Shown: positions 9,106 to 17,019 of the stretch, piece by piece
How positions within the stretch are numbered: position 1 is the first letter of the stretch
Layout: each line of letters begins with the position of its first letter
Source of the DNA: Pseudomonadota bacterium
Lineage (GTDB): Bacteria; Desulfobacterota; Desulfobacteria; Desulfobacterales; RPRI01
Length of the DNA stretch: 64,000 bases
Direction of reading: 5' to 3'
Assembly (NCBI GenBank): GCA_018817425.1
Contig: JAHITX010000093.1
Coordinates: 30,283 to 94,282, forward strand
Notes under the pieces: model-generated
What the model saw: only the letters and a program-made list of their open reading frames with translations
What the model was told of the DNA's origin: nothing
The model's database searches: none
Program-made: the position numbers and the translations under genes

Positions 9106-9513
9106 AGGATTAACAGGATGGACAGGATGTTGCCGACCGGCCGGAAGCCGGTCAGGCAATAAACCATCGCCTGTGGCGAGGAGGGTAATCCGGTGGAGAA
9201 AGAAGACGTAACCCACAAAGTAATCGGCTGTGCTTACCAAGTCTATAACAATTTGGGATTCGGATTTTTGGAAAGCGTCTATCGAAAACAGTTGGTGAAC
9301 TATTTGGTGGCAACTGGAATTGAGGTTGGCCTGCTGATCAATTTTGGTTTAATGGGTGTTTATGTCAAACGCAAGTATCGTACAGCGAAGGGAAAGCAAT
9401 GAGTTGCCGATCGGAGTGGTCTGGACACCATTGGCGTTTCACCCTCCGTGAAGCGGCTGCATGTTTCAGGCCGCTCTTTCCGGAGCGGTCTGATAAATCA
9501 TCCTGTTAATCCT
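9106..9513. repeat. Inverted repeats flanking the GxxExxY fragment
   Basis: AGGATTAACAGGATG at 9106-9120 is matched exactly in inverted orientation by CATCCTGTTAATCCT at 9499-9513. Both belong to the common 'ggattaacaggat' bacterial repeat often seen beside GxxExxY genes. The 408 bp unit contains the deleted GxxExxY gene and GC-rich hairpin sequence (GACCGGC...GCCGGTC near 9134). The rest of the gap up to 9678 has no gene that I can support. Confidence 0.7.
9193..9402 (+). pseudogene. Internally deleted GxxExxY protein
   Basis: The 69-residue frame starts with the family's N-terminus (THKVIGCAYQVYNNLGFGFL, then ESVYRKQ). It passes directly to the family's C-terminus (YLVATGIEVGLLINFG, then VKRKYR). 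Full-length members are about 125 residues, so roughly 50 central residues are missing in frame, including the expected nuclease-like core. The start is GTG 9193 behind GAGGAGGG. The product could still be made but should lack the central fold. Confidence 0.75.
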
Positions 9514-9678
9514 GTAAATCCTGTCAGATAAGGTTTTGTTGTGGCCCTATGTTTATCGAATTGCATCCAAGGGTGAGAGTTACCCACACGAAATAGCGAG
9601 GAACCGTTTCTTGTTTCTATGTTTCCGGAGTGGTTTAAGAACCTTTTGTACGTTCCTCTATTTTCCTCCTAAAATTGT

Positions 9679-9707
9679 TTGACATCTGCTCCATTCGTGT
9701 GTATGCT
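9679..9707 (+). promoter_or_regulatory. Sigma-70 promoter of the toxin-antitoxin operon
   Basis: TTGACA (9679-9684), a 17 bp spacer, then TATGCT (9702-9707), followed 27 bp later by the antitoxin start with AAGGAGG in front of it. Position and quality make this the likely promoter of the antitoxin-toxin pair. Confidence 0.65.
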
Positions 9708-9733
9708 GGGAACATATCATAAGGAGGTACATC

Positions 9734-9991
9734 ATGCCCAAAACACGTATCAACATCAGTCTCGATCAGGATATTGCAGATTTCGCCCGGGTGTTTGCCG
9801 CGGAAAACCGCGTTACTGTTGCCGATTTGATGACGCAGTATTTGCTCAACCTGAAAAGAAAGGTTGAAGGCAGAAACGCTGAGTTCATTTTTGCAGACCC
9901 GGCGTTTCAGACCGCCATGCAGGAAGTTATGATCCGTCTCAAGGACGGCTCGACTGTGTGGCATACCTACGACGAGGTGTTCGCGGAATGA
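9734..9991 (+). CDS. Ribbon-helix-helix-type antitoxin
   Basis: An 85-residue protein. The N-terminal part, KTRINISLDQDIADFARVFA then TVADLMTQYLL, fits a ribbon-helix-helix DNA-binding fold. The C-terminal tail would contact the toxin. The strong ribosome site AAGGAGG ends 7 bases before the ATG. Its stop overlaps the toxin start (ATGA), the usual sign of translational coupling in type II modules. It probably represses its own promoter at 9679, as such antitoxins do. Confidence 0.85.
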   Translation: MPKTRINISLDQDIADFARVFAAENRVTVADLMTQYLLNLKRKVEGRNAEFIFADPAFQTAMQEVMIRLKDGSTVWHTYDEVFAE

Positions 9992-10305
9992 TTGAAGCGC
10001 GTTTCGAAGCAGCTTTTCTCAAAGCTTTAAAGAAGCATGCTTCCATCAGGAAACTGGTGAAAAACAAAGTCGACATGATTCTTGAGAACCCCATTTCAAT
10101 GGGTGAACCCTTGAAGGGAAACTGGCAAGGGTTCTATTCCTGCCATGTCAAACGTAATTTCATTATCATTTACCTGTTCTGTGAGATCTGCCGGAAAAAA
10201 GGTGATGATGCCGTTATCCTCTGTTCAGACTGCGGAACGACCCTTGACCAGACAGTCAAGTTTGTATTGCTTGGGCCGCATGATCAGGCGTACCGGGCTC
10301 ATTGA
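9988..10305 (+). CDS. RelE/ParE-superfamily toxin with cysteine-rich insert
   Basis: 105 residues starting at the ATG that overlaps the antitoxin stop. The core is RelE/ParE-like: FEAAFLKALKKHASIRKLVK, then PLKGNWQGFYSCHVKRNFII and a final FVLLGPHDQAY strand. Between the last strands it carries an insert with two CxxC pairs (CEIC at about residues 62-65, CSDC at about 78-81) that could bind a metal. RelE-type toxins cleave mRNA on ribosomes and ParE-type toxins inhibit gyrase; the sequence does not tell which applies. Confidence 0.82.
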   Translation: MIEARFEAAFLKALKKHASIRKLVKNKVDMILENPISMGEPLKGNWQGFYSCHVKRNFIIIYLFCEICRKKGDDAVILCSDCGTTLDQTVKFVLLGPHDQAYRAH

Positions 10306-10357
10306 TTTTTATTCAGAGAGAGCTTTAATAGTGAATTTTTTTTACAGAGGTTACTGT

Positions 10358-10612
10358 ATGAATAAACTGGAAATACTAAAAAAAGACCTTGATCTGTTGC
10401 TGGCTTCAATGTTGGTTGAGGTTGAACATCTCGTTAAAAAACTGAAAAGGCAATATAAAACGACCGGGAAACCCGTAACCCTTCTTTCCGAGGTTGCTGC
10501 TTATGCCATAGAGGATGACCTTCCTGCCGACTTGGCGGAGCAACATGACCACTATCTCTACGGGGTATCTAAAAAAAGGATGAACCGGTATGAGCTCAGT
10601 AGTAAAATTTGA
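10358..10612 (+). CDS. Small uncharacterised protein upstream of the ORF6N gene
   Basis: I do not recognise this 84-residue protein. It starts at ATG 10358 with CAGAGG seven bases ahead. The N-terminal part (KLEILKKDLDLLLASMLVEV, then EHLVKKLKRQYK) looks like an amphipathic helix pair; the rest is acidic, with no cysteines and no membrane segment. It overlaps the following ORF6N gene by 23 bases, which suggests the two are co-expressed. It may be the partner of that protein. Confidence 0.5.
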   Translation: MNKLEILKKDLDLLLASMLVEVEHLVKKLKRQYKTTGKPVTLLSEVAAYAIEDDLPADLAEQHDHYLYGVSKKRMNRYELSSKI

Positions 10613-11150
10613 GAATTTAAAGAATCTTATTGTTGAGTTACGCGGCCAAAGTATTTTGCTCGACAGCGATGTTGCTGAACTTTACAAGGTTGAGACAAAA
10701 CGAGTCAATGAGGCAGTAAAAAATAATCCTGATAAATTTCCACATGATTATATGTTTGAGATCAGCGAAGAAGAGTTTGGTAATTTGCGGTCGAAATTTT
10801 CGACCGCAAAATTTGCAAAGACAAGGGTATTACCGAAGGCCTTCACTGAGAAGGGTTTGTATATGATTGCTACGATATTGAAGAGCAAACAGGCTACAGA
10901 AGCAACGTTTGCAATTATTGAAACATTTTCAAAAATCAGACAACTATCAAAAAGCATTCAGGAACTATCGATTGTTAAGGATAAAGCTGATCGGAAGGCA
11001 TTAATGCAGAAAAGTGGAGAATTGATCGCCGGAATTTTTGATGATGACTTGCAAACGAACGGCACGGAGACATCTATTGAACTGAATTTCGCTGTATTAA
11101 AGTTCAAGCACACGATAAGTAAGAAGAAAAAATTGAGAAATAACGAATAG
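10590..11150 (+). CDS. ORF6N-domain (KilA-N-like) DNA-binding protein
   Basis: 186 residues. Residues 8-95 match the ORF6N domain common in phages and mobile islands: IVELRGQSILLDSDVAELY, then ETKRVNEAVKNNPDKFP, FEISEEEF, and the AFTEKGLYMIATILKS helix. The C-terminal part is helical and lysine-rich. Function is unproven in general; the family is thought to be regulatory. It is the last complete gene of the islet between the cysC copies. Confidence 0.85.
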   Translation: MSSVVKFENLKNLIVELRGQSILLDSDVAELYKVETKRVNEAVKNNPDKFPHDYMFEISEEEFGNLRSKFSTAKFAKTRVLPKAFTEKGLYMIATILKSKQATEATFAIIETFSKIRQLSKSIQELSIVKDKADRKALMQKSGELIAGIFDDDLQTNGTETSIELNFAVLKFKHTISKKKKLRNNE

Positions 11151-11341
11151 ACGACCACACAAGTGAGATTGCATTGAAAAACAACGTGGTGTTTTCACCA
11201 ATTGTTATGGATGAAAGCACCTATAAATGGTATCGGATCAATAAAGACCCTTTCTATAAAAACATACACAAAGATGGAATCGAAATTTGGACGAAAAAAT
11301 CAGAGAGCTTATTACATACTTACATTAGTGATTCCAAATAA
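11144..11341 (+). pseudogene. Nucleotidyltransferase-like C-terminal remnant
   Basis: A 65-codon open stretch ending in TAA encodes HTSEIALKNNVVFSPIVMD and then INKDPFYKNIHKDGIEIW. This resembles the C-terminal end of nucleotidyltransferase-domain proteins, where a residue run like PFYKNI-x-GI is common. The frame is closed by a stop just upstream, so the catalytic GS-DxD part is gone. It lies behind the ORF6N gene and is probably debris of another TA-type gene. Confidence 0.5.
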
Positions 11342-11380
11342 CAGAACTTACTTGGCGCGATAACCCCAAACATTATAGGT

Positions 11381-11777
11381 TTTTTCCCAAAGTTTTATCG
11401 AAGTTTACTACAGTTATCCGCTTGCAGATCTTTGAAAAATGTTCAATTTTGTTTAAGTTCAAGGAAGGTGAAAATTTAACCACAGGAATACATTGAGTAT
11501 TTCGAGGATTTAAATTTGAGCCTGACGCAGAAATCGGGCAAAAAGGGGACGTTTTCCAAAGGTCTCGCTTGATGTATGTGAAGAAAGAGATGCCAAAGGT
11601 TTATATGCAAAAGCCCGTTCGGGAGTTATAAAAAATTATACCGGTGTAGGCTCTTCCTATGGAGAACCTGAAAATCCGGATATAGTAATTGACACAAGTG
11701 AAAGTACTATAGAAGAGAGTGTGAATATGCTGGTGGAGTATTTTGTTAATGATAAGAAGATGTTTTTGAGTAAGTAA
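11381..11777 (+). pseudogene. Broken second copy of the cysC 3' end
   Basis: The sequence from about 11381 to 11423 and from 11567 to 11777 is homologous to 8189-8438 of the intact cysC. It runs through the stop codon and includes the encoded GLYAKARSGVIKNYTGVGSS. The two parts are interrupted by a degenerate 143 bp repeat element. Upstream of 11381 the similarity ends abruptly, so the ATP-binding half is absent. The 69 encoded residues after the insertion differ from cysC at about ten positions, so the copy is not recent. Confidence 0.9.
11424..11566. repeat. 142 bp-family MITE, degenerate copy E, inside the cysC remnant
   Basis: The core (11466-11550) matches copy B closely, including the run around 'gaatacattgagtatttcg'. 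Both ends are present but decayed (TCTTTGAAAAATG on the left, CGTTTTCCAAAGG on the right). GCTT occurs on both sides (11420-11423 and 11567-11570), which fits the 4 bp duplication seen for other copies. The insertion is therefore later than the cysC duplication. Confidence 0.8.
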
Positions 11778-11789
11778 AAAGGATACTTA

Positions 11790-12734
11790 ATGCATTTAAA
11801 AAAACGAGTTCTTGTTACAGGTGGTGCCGGATTTTTGGGCTCTCATCTTTGTGAAAAGCTTCTTCAAGAAGGATGTGATGTGATTTGTGTTGATAATTTT
11901 TATACCGGCAGCAAAAAAAATATCGTTCATCTACTAACAAACCCATATTTTGAATTGTTAAGACACGACATTACCTTTCCGCTGTACCTGGAAGTGGACG
12001 AAATTTATAACCTGGCCTGTCCTGCTTCACCCATTCACTACCAGAATGACCCGGTACAGACCACCAAGGTCAACGTTCACGGTTCTATTAACGTGTTGGG
12101 CCTGGCCAAACGGATTAAAGCTAAAATTCTCCAGGCATCCACTTCAGAAGTTTACGGAGATCCCGCGGTCCACCCCCAGCCGGAGACATATCACGGCAAC
12201 GTGAATTGCATCGGCCCAAGATCTTGTTATGATGAAGGCAAACGCTGTGCTGAAACATTATTTTTTGACTATTATCGTCAGCATAATTTGAAAATCAAGG
12301 TGGCTCGAATATTCAACACATACGGACCCCGTATGCATCCTAATGACGGTCGGGTAGTCTCCAATTTTATATTGCAGGCATTAAGGAGCGAACCGATTAG
12401 CATCTACGGAGACGGATCGCAAACACGTTCTTTCTGTTATGTGGATGATCTCATTGATGGTCTGATTAACTTGATGCAAACACATGATGAGATTACCGGA
12501 CCGATCAATTTAGGCAACCCGCATGAGTTTACCATACTGGAACTGGCCCAAAAGGTTATTCAGTTAACCGGCTCAAGGTCTGATATCATATTCAAACCTT
12601 TGCCGCAGGATGATCCTAAACAACGTCAGCCCGATATAACGCTTGCCAAAAAAGAATTGAATTGGGAGCCTAAATTGAAGCTTGAAGATGGTCTTAATAG
12701 AACCATCGAATATTTCAGACAGTTCGTAAATTGA
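11790..12734 (+). CDS. uxs: UDP-glucuronate decarboxylase (UDP-xylose synthase)
   Basis: Converts UDP-glucuronate to UDP-xylose. It is a short-chain/extended SDR of 314 residues with the NAD motif [16 protein letters not shown], the [14 protein letters not shown] segment, catalytic SCYDEGKR (YxxxK) and the [20 protein letters not shown] stretch typical of UXS. No UDP-glucose dehydrogenase (Ugd) is in the window, so UDP-glucuronate must come from elsewhere. AAGGA precedes the start. It leads the run uxs-galE-wzm-wzt. Confidence 0.93.
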   Translation: MHLKKRVLVTGGAGFLGSHLCEKLLQEGCDVICVDNFYTGSKKNIVHLLTNPYFELLRHDITFPLYLEVDEIYNLACPASPIHYQNDPVQTTKVNVHGSINVLGLAKRIKAKILQASTSEVYGDPAVHPQPETYHGNVNCIGPRSCYDEGKRCAETLFFDYYRQHNLKIKVARIFNTYGPRMHPNDGRVVSNFILQALRSEPISIYGDGSQTRSFCYVDDLIDGLINLMQTHDEITGPINLGNPHEFTILELAQKVIQLTGSRSDIIFKPLPQDDPKQRQPDITLAKKELNWEPKLKLEDGLNRTIEYFRQFVN

Positions 12735-12753
12735 TATTATTTTGTGAGGTTTT

Positions 12754-13734
12754 ATGACAAATGTATTGGTGACAGGCGGTGCCGGTTATATCGGTTCACA
12801 TGCCTGCAAAGCGCTATCGAAAGCCGGTTATACCCCCGTTACATATGACAACTTAACTTATGGGCATACCTGGGCGGTTAAATGGGGGCCTTTTGAAAAA
12901 GGGGATATTTTGGACAGGCAAAGGCTTGATGAGGTTATCGTTAAGTACAAGCCTGAAGCGGTCATGCATTTTGCGGCTTTTGCGTATGTGGGAGAATCGG
13001 TTGAAAACCCCGGGAAGTACTACCGTAACAATGTAGTCGGTTCACTGACGATTCTTGAAGCAATGCGGGACCACGGCATACAGAACATTGTTTTTTCAAG
13101 CACCTGTGCAACGTACGGAATCCCTGAAAAGGTGCCTATTTCGGAGGACTGCCTCCTGGCACCGATCAATCCCTACGGTTTTACGAAACTGATTGTAGAG
13201 CAGATGTTAAAGGATTTTTCGCAGGCCTGTAATTTGAAATTTGTTTCTCTGCGCTATTTTAATGCCGCCGGAGCCGATCCTGATGGCGAGGCAGGTGAGG
13301 ACCATGACCCGGAAACGCATCTCATTCCGCTGGTTTTGGACGCAGCAGCCGGCAGACGTGATTATGTGAAGATCTTCGGTACCGATTACGGCTCTCCTGA
13401 CGGCACTTGTATTCGGGACTATGTACATGTTTCCGATCTTGCCGATGCCCATGTTCTTGCGCTTGAATATCTTAAGAATACCGGAAAGAGCAATGTCTTT
13501 AATCTTGGTAACGGTGAAGGCTTTTCGGTAAGGGAAGTTATTGGAACCGCAAGAGAGATTACCGGTAATAATATCCATGCAATCGAATCGGACAGGCGCC
13601 CCGGTGATCCGGCGATTCTTGTCGGCAGTTCAGATAAAATCAGAAAGATTTTAGGCTGGCAGCCTGCACATGGAAGGCTCAAGGAAATCATCCGGACAGC
13701 CTGGAATTGGCATCAAAAAAGTTTGAATAAATGA
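12754..13734 (+). CDS. galE: UDP-glucose 4-epimerase
   Basis: Interconverts UDP-glucose and UDP-galactose, feeding the two UDP-galactopyranose mutases further on. The 326-residue protein has [18 protein letters not shown] for NAD binding, the SSTCATYGIP serine motif, the YGFTK (YxxxK) catalytic pair and the LRYFNAAGADPDGEAGEDHD stretch diagnostic of GalE. It overlaps the next gene by four bases (ATGA), so galE and wzm are translationally coupled. Confidence 0.95.
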   Translation: MTNVLVTGGAGYIGSHACKALSKAGYTPVTYDNLTYGHTWAVKWGPFEKGDILDRQRLDEVIVKYKPEAVMHFAAFAYVGESVENPGKYYRNNVVGSLTILEAMRDHGIQNIVFSSTCATYGIPEKVPISEDCLLAPINPYGFTKLIVEQMLKDFSQACNLKFVSLRYFNAAGADPDGEAGEDHDPETHLIPLVLDAAAGRRDYVKIFGTDYGSPDGTCIRDYVHVSDLADAHVLALEYLKNTGKSNVFNLGNGEGFSVREVIGTAREITGNNIHAIESDRRPGDPAILVGSSDKIRKILGWQPAHGRLKEIIRTAWNWHQKSLNK

Positions 13735-14600
13735 AAAAAAAAGAAACATTAGGACAACAGGTTGTTATTTATAGACCCAATCAAAGGCATGAACTGGGCT
13801 TTTTAGAGACCTGGGCAGTGATGGCGAAAAATATTATAAAGTCGAAAGAGTTGATATGGCAACTGTTTAAACGAGATTTTTTTGCGAGTTATAAAAAATC
13901 ATTTTTAGGAGTCACCTGGATATTTATTGCACCTATCATGGGAATTATATCCTGGGTTTTTCTCAACATGACGGGTATGCTCCATCCCGGTGATGTCGGG
14001 ATACCCTATCCCGCGTATGTTTTGGTTGGATCTTCCATATGGGGACTTTTTCTGGGATTTTTTAATGCGGCAAAAGCAACACTGTCATCCGGAAAAGATT
14101 TCGTGTTGCAGGTCAACTATCCGCATGAAGTGCTGCTGTTTAAGGAAACCGCACAGCATCTGGCAAATTTTTTAGTCACATTTTTTATAAATATAGTTGT
14201 CCTTTATATATTTAAAGTTATTCCCGGCTGGGAAATAGTCTTTTTTCCTATAGTTATTTTGCCCTTGTTTTTTTTGGGGGCTGCATTCGGTCTTGTTTTT
14301 TCAATGATATCAGTTGTAGCAATTGATGTTAATAAAGTTACTGAAATGGGCATGATGCTTTTGATGTATTTAACTCCGGTTATCTATTCTGATAAAATTA
14401 ACAATGATCTGGTTCAGATGATAATCAGGTGGAATCCGCTGACATATCTTGTTTGTTCGGCAAGGGATATAATTATCTACGGCAGATTATATCATGCCGG
14501 CGGATATTTTTTGTGTTCGGGGCTGGCCATATTGTTGTTTATGGTTTCATGGCGCTTGTTCTTCGTGTCTGAGGGAAGGATAATCGAAAGGATGATATGA
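13731..14600 (+). CDS. wzm: ABC-2 polysaccharide exporter permease (Wzm-like)
   Basis: Inner-membrane half of an ABC exporter that moves polyprenyl-linked polysaccharide to the periplasm. It has 289 residues with six hydrophobic helices from about residue 60 and a cytoplasmic N-terminus containing WQLFKRDFFASYKKSFLG, as in the ABC-2 polysaccharide permeases. It overlaps galE and wzt by four bases on each side. The matching ATPase follows, so this locus uses the ABC route rather than Wzx/Wzy. Confidence 0.92.
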   Translation: MKKKETLGQQVVIYRPNQRHELGFLETWAVMAKNIIKSKELIWQLFKRDFFASYKKSFLGVTWIFIAPIMGIISWVFLNMTGMLHPGDVGIPYPAYVLVGSSIWGLFLGFFNAAKATLSSGKDFVLQVNYPHEVLLFKETAQHLANFLVTFFINIVVLYIFKVIPGWEIVFFPIVILPLFFLGAAFGLVFSMISVVAIDVNKVTEMGMMLLMYLTPVIYSDKINNDLVQMIIRWNPLTYLVCSARDIIIYGRLYHAGGYFLCSGLAILLFMVSWRLFFVSEGRIIERMI

Positions 14601-15922
14601 ATATGAATCCGGCGCCGGGAAAATTTGATGCAGCTTCTGAAAATCTGGATAATGAAGTTGTTGTTTCTATACGAAATGTTTCCAAAAAATTTTGCAAAAA
14701 ATTAAGGCGGAGTATGGCTTATGGGATTACGGATCTTTCGAAAAACCTGGTTGGCTTAAAAAACAACACGTCGGAACTTAGGAAAGATGAATTTTGGGCA
14801 TTGAATGATATTAATTTTGAGTTAAAAAAAGGAGAATCCATAGGTTTAATCGGCGCAAACGGATCAGGTAAAACAACTTTGCTAAGACTTATTGCAGGAA
14901 TATTCCCACCTGACAATGGTGAAATAATTGTTAAAGGAAGAATAGGCGCCTTGATTGCAATCGGTGCAGGGTTTCACCCGCACATGACGGGGCGTGAAAA
15001 TATTTATCTGAACGGCACTATCCTCGGAATGACACGTGATGAGATAAATTCAAAATTTAAAGATATAATAGAATTTGCGGAGATAGGGGATTTTTTAGAT
15101 GCTCCGGTTTCAACATATTCATCAGGGATGCGGGTTAGGCTGGGGTTTTCAATTGCGATTCACAAAGAGCCGGATATACTTTTAATTGATGAAATTTTAG
15201 CAGTCGGCGATGCATATTTTAGAACAAAATGCTATCAGCGTTTATCTGAGTTGATTGACAAATCGGTTGTTTTTATACTGGTTTCACATAATCCGGAAGC
15301 CATACTATCAACATGCCAAAAGGCTATATATCTATCAAATGGTGAAGTTAAGTGTTTAGGTGATGTCGATTCCGTGATGCGGGTTTATGAAGAAGATACC
15401 GCATTTAAAAATTTACAGGATGCTAACATAGAAAAAATACCTCTTGTTAATGCTTCAAGAGGAAATAAGGATGGAGTAAGTATCGAATCGGTTTATTTTC
15501 GCAATTCAAAGGGTGAAAAAATCAGTGTTCCATCAAGCGGAGAAAATGTATTTTTCTGCATTAAATGTAAATCAGATTACGCAATCAAAGAATTAACCGT
15601 CAGGATTTCGATATTCAAAATCGGAGAAAATAATTCCACACTATTTTTATCAAATACACGTGATGAAAACAAGATATCGATATCAGAAGGAATAAATGAA
15701 ATACAAACATATCTTCCTTATCTGGGTTTAATGCCTGGATCGTATCGTCTGAGCACAGCTGTTGTTAAAGGAATGTGGTATGAACTTGATGTGGTTCTGG
15801 CATTCTCTTTTAAAGTCGGACTAAAAAAAAACCAGTCGAATTTGCATCGTTCAAAATATTATCAACATCGAACCTGGAAAGTGTCTAAAACAACTAATTA
15901 TAATGAAAAAATCTTCCCTTAA
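14597..15922 (+). CDS. wzt: Polysaccharide ABC exporter ATPase with C-terminal domain (Wzt-like)
   Basis: Energises export with Wzm. The ATPase spans about residues 15-250: Walker A GANGSGKTTLLRLIAG, signature YSSGMRVRLGFSIAI, Walker B DILLIDEILAVGD and the SHNPEA switch. About 170 extra residues at the C-terminus (270-441) form a separate beta-rich region. In O-antigen systems such a Wzt C-terminal domain binds the modified non-reducing end of the glycan and sets export specificity. Its end overlaps the next gene by 20 bases. Confidence 0.92.
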   Translation: MNMNPAPGKFDAASENLDNEVVVSIRNVSKKFCKKLRRSMAYGITDLSKNLVGLKNNTSELRKDEFWALNDINFELKKGESIGLIGANGSGKTTLLRLIAGIFPPDNGEIIVKGRIGALIAIGAGFHPHMTGRENIYLNGTILGMTRDEINSKFKDIIEFAEIGDFLDAPVSTYSSGMRVRLGFSIAIHKEPDILLIDEILAVGDAYFRTKCYQRLSELIDKSVVFILVSHNPEAILSTCQKAIYLSNGEVKCLGDVDSVMRVYEEDTAFKNLQDANIEKIPLVNASRGNKDGVSIESVYFRNSKGEKISVPSSGENVFFCIKCKSDYAIKELTVRISIFKIGENNSTLFLSNTRDENKISISEGINEIQTYLPYLGLMPGSYRLSTAVVKGMWYELDVVLAFSFKVGLKKNQSNLHRSKYYQHRTWKVSKTTNYNEKIFP

Positions 15923-17006
15923 TAGAGGGCATGAAACATTACACGGCTTAGTGATACTTGACCGGATAGGTGACCCCGTATTTGGTATGAACAAGAGCAT
16001 TATTTTGGCCGAAAAATATCTTCAGAAGCATAATATTAGACTTTATTATATTTCATCTTCATCACCTCATAGGTTAATAATCAGCACGATTAGAATGCTA
16101 TTGAAATCGAGAAAATTAAATTTTGATTTTGTTATTTTTAACAGCGCGGCGTCAATTTATTATGTCAATGTTCATGGCATATATACGAGTTTCGCATTGC
16201 CTCTTTTTTATTTGTTTTCAAAATTCAAAATACCGATATACATATATTGGCATGAGACAGAATGGGCTTTTAAAAGGTTGAAAGAAGAAAAGCCGCTCGG
16301 CTTTAAACTCATGAACAAAATTGCTTCACGCCCGGAGGTTACCCATTTAACAGCCTCTGAAGTATGTAATCGGTATATTAAAAACTGTTATCCTGGAACA
16401 ATGTCGTATGTAATAAATGAATGTTCTATTATTCCAGATGATTATAATAAAATAGTAGTGCCATCGAACCCTCCAAAAGTGATAAATATTGCGAGTATGC
16501 AAGAACGAAAAGGGACAGATCTATTTGTCAAAACAGCCATCGAGGTTTGCAAAAAGCACCCAAGTGTTGAATTTGTATGGATTGGAGATGAAAAAAAATT
16601 CGGTACATGGAAAAATGATATTCAGTTGGCTGGTTTGCAGGACCGTATCCGTTTCCTGGGATATATGTATATCCCTTTTAGCGAACTTCATACTGCAAGT
16701 CTTTTCTTTCTGGCAAGCAGGGATGATCCTTTCCCTTTGTCAGTCCTGGAGGCAATGTGCTTAGGGAGAAATATCTTAACGTTCAACGTGGGAGGAGCTC
16801 CCGAAGCATTAGGAGGGCACGGCATTTTGATAGAACCATTTGATACGGATGCAGCGGCAAATGAAATTTTGAAACTTTTAGGCAGTCCACCGGAAAAATT
16901 AATAAACAAAAAGTTAAGAGAAAGATATTATCAACTGTATACACCTGAAATATTTGCCGTAAAACTTAACGATATTGTGAGAAATCGGTTGGAAAAAACC
17001 AAATAG
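15903..17006 (+). CDS. GT4-family glycosyltransferase
   Basis: A 367-residue GT-B enzyme. The C-terminal half (about 195-360) shows the family 4 pattern: INIASMQERKGTDLFVKTAI, FVWIGDEKKFGTW, LGYMYIPFSELHTASLFFLA, and the donor site DPFPLSVLEAMCLGRNI. The N-terminal acceptor domain is weakly conserved, as usual. It probably adds a sugar from a nucleotide donor to the growing glycan on the cytoplasmic face. It overlaps the end of wzt. Confidence 0.87.
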   Translation: MKKSSLNRGHETLHGLVILDRIGDPVFGMNKSIILAEKYLQKHNIRLYYISSSSPHRLIISTIRMLLKSRKLNFDFVIFNSAASIYYVNVHGIYTSFALPLFYLFSKFKIPIYIYWHETEWAFKRLKEEKPLGFKLMNKIASRPEVTHLTASEVCNRYIKNCYPGTMSYVINECSIIPDDYNKIVVPSNPPKVINIASMQERKGTDLFVKTAIEVCKKHPSVEFVWIGDEKKFGTWKNDIQLAGLQDRIRFLGYMYIPFSELHTASLFFLASRDDPFPLSVLEAMCLGRNILTFNVGGAPEALGGHGILIEPFDTDAAANEILKLLGSPPEKLINKKLRERYYQLYTPEIFAVKLNDIVRNRLEKTK

Positions 17007-17019
17007 CAACGAAGAGTTT

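Noticed and set aside
9575..9610. Short similarity (tacccacac-aaa-agcgag) to the transposase remnant at 8900-9094
   Set aside because: About 24 bases with several mismatches; not enough to claim a second remnant.
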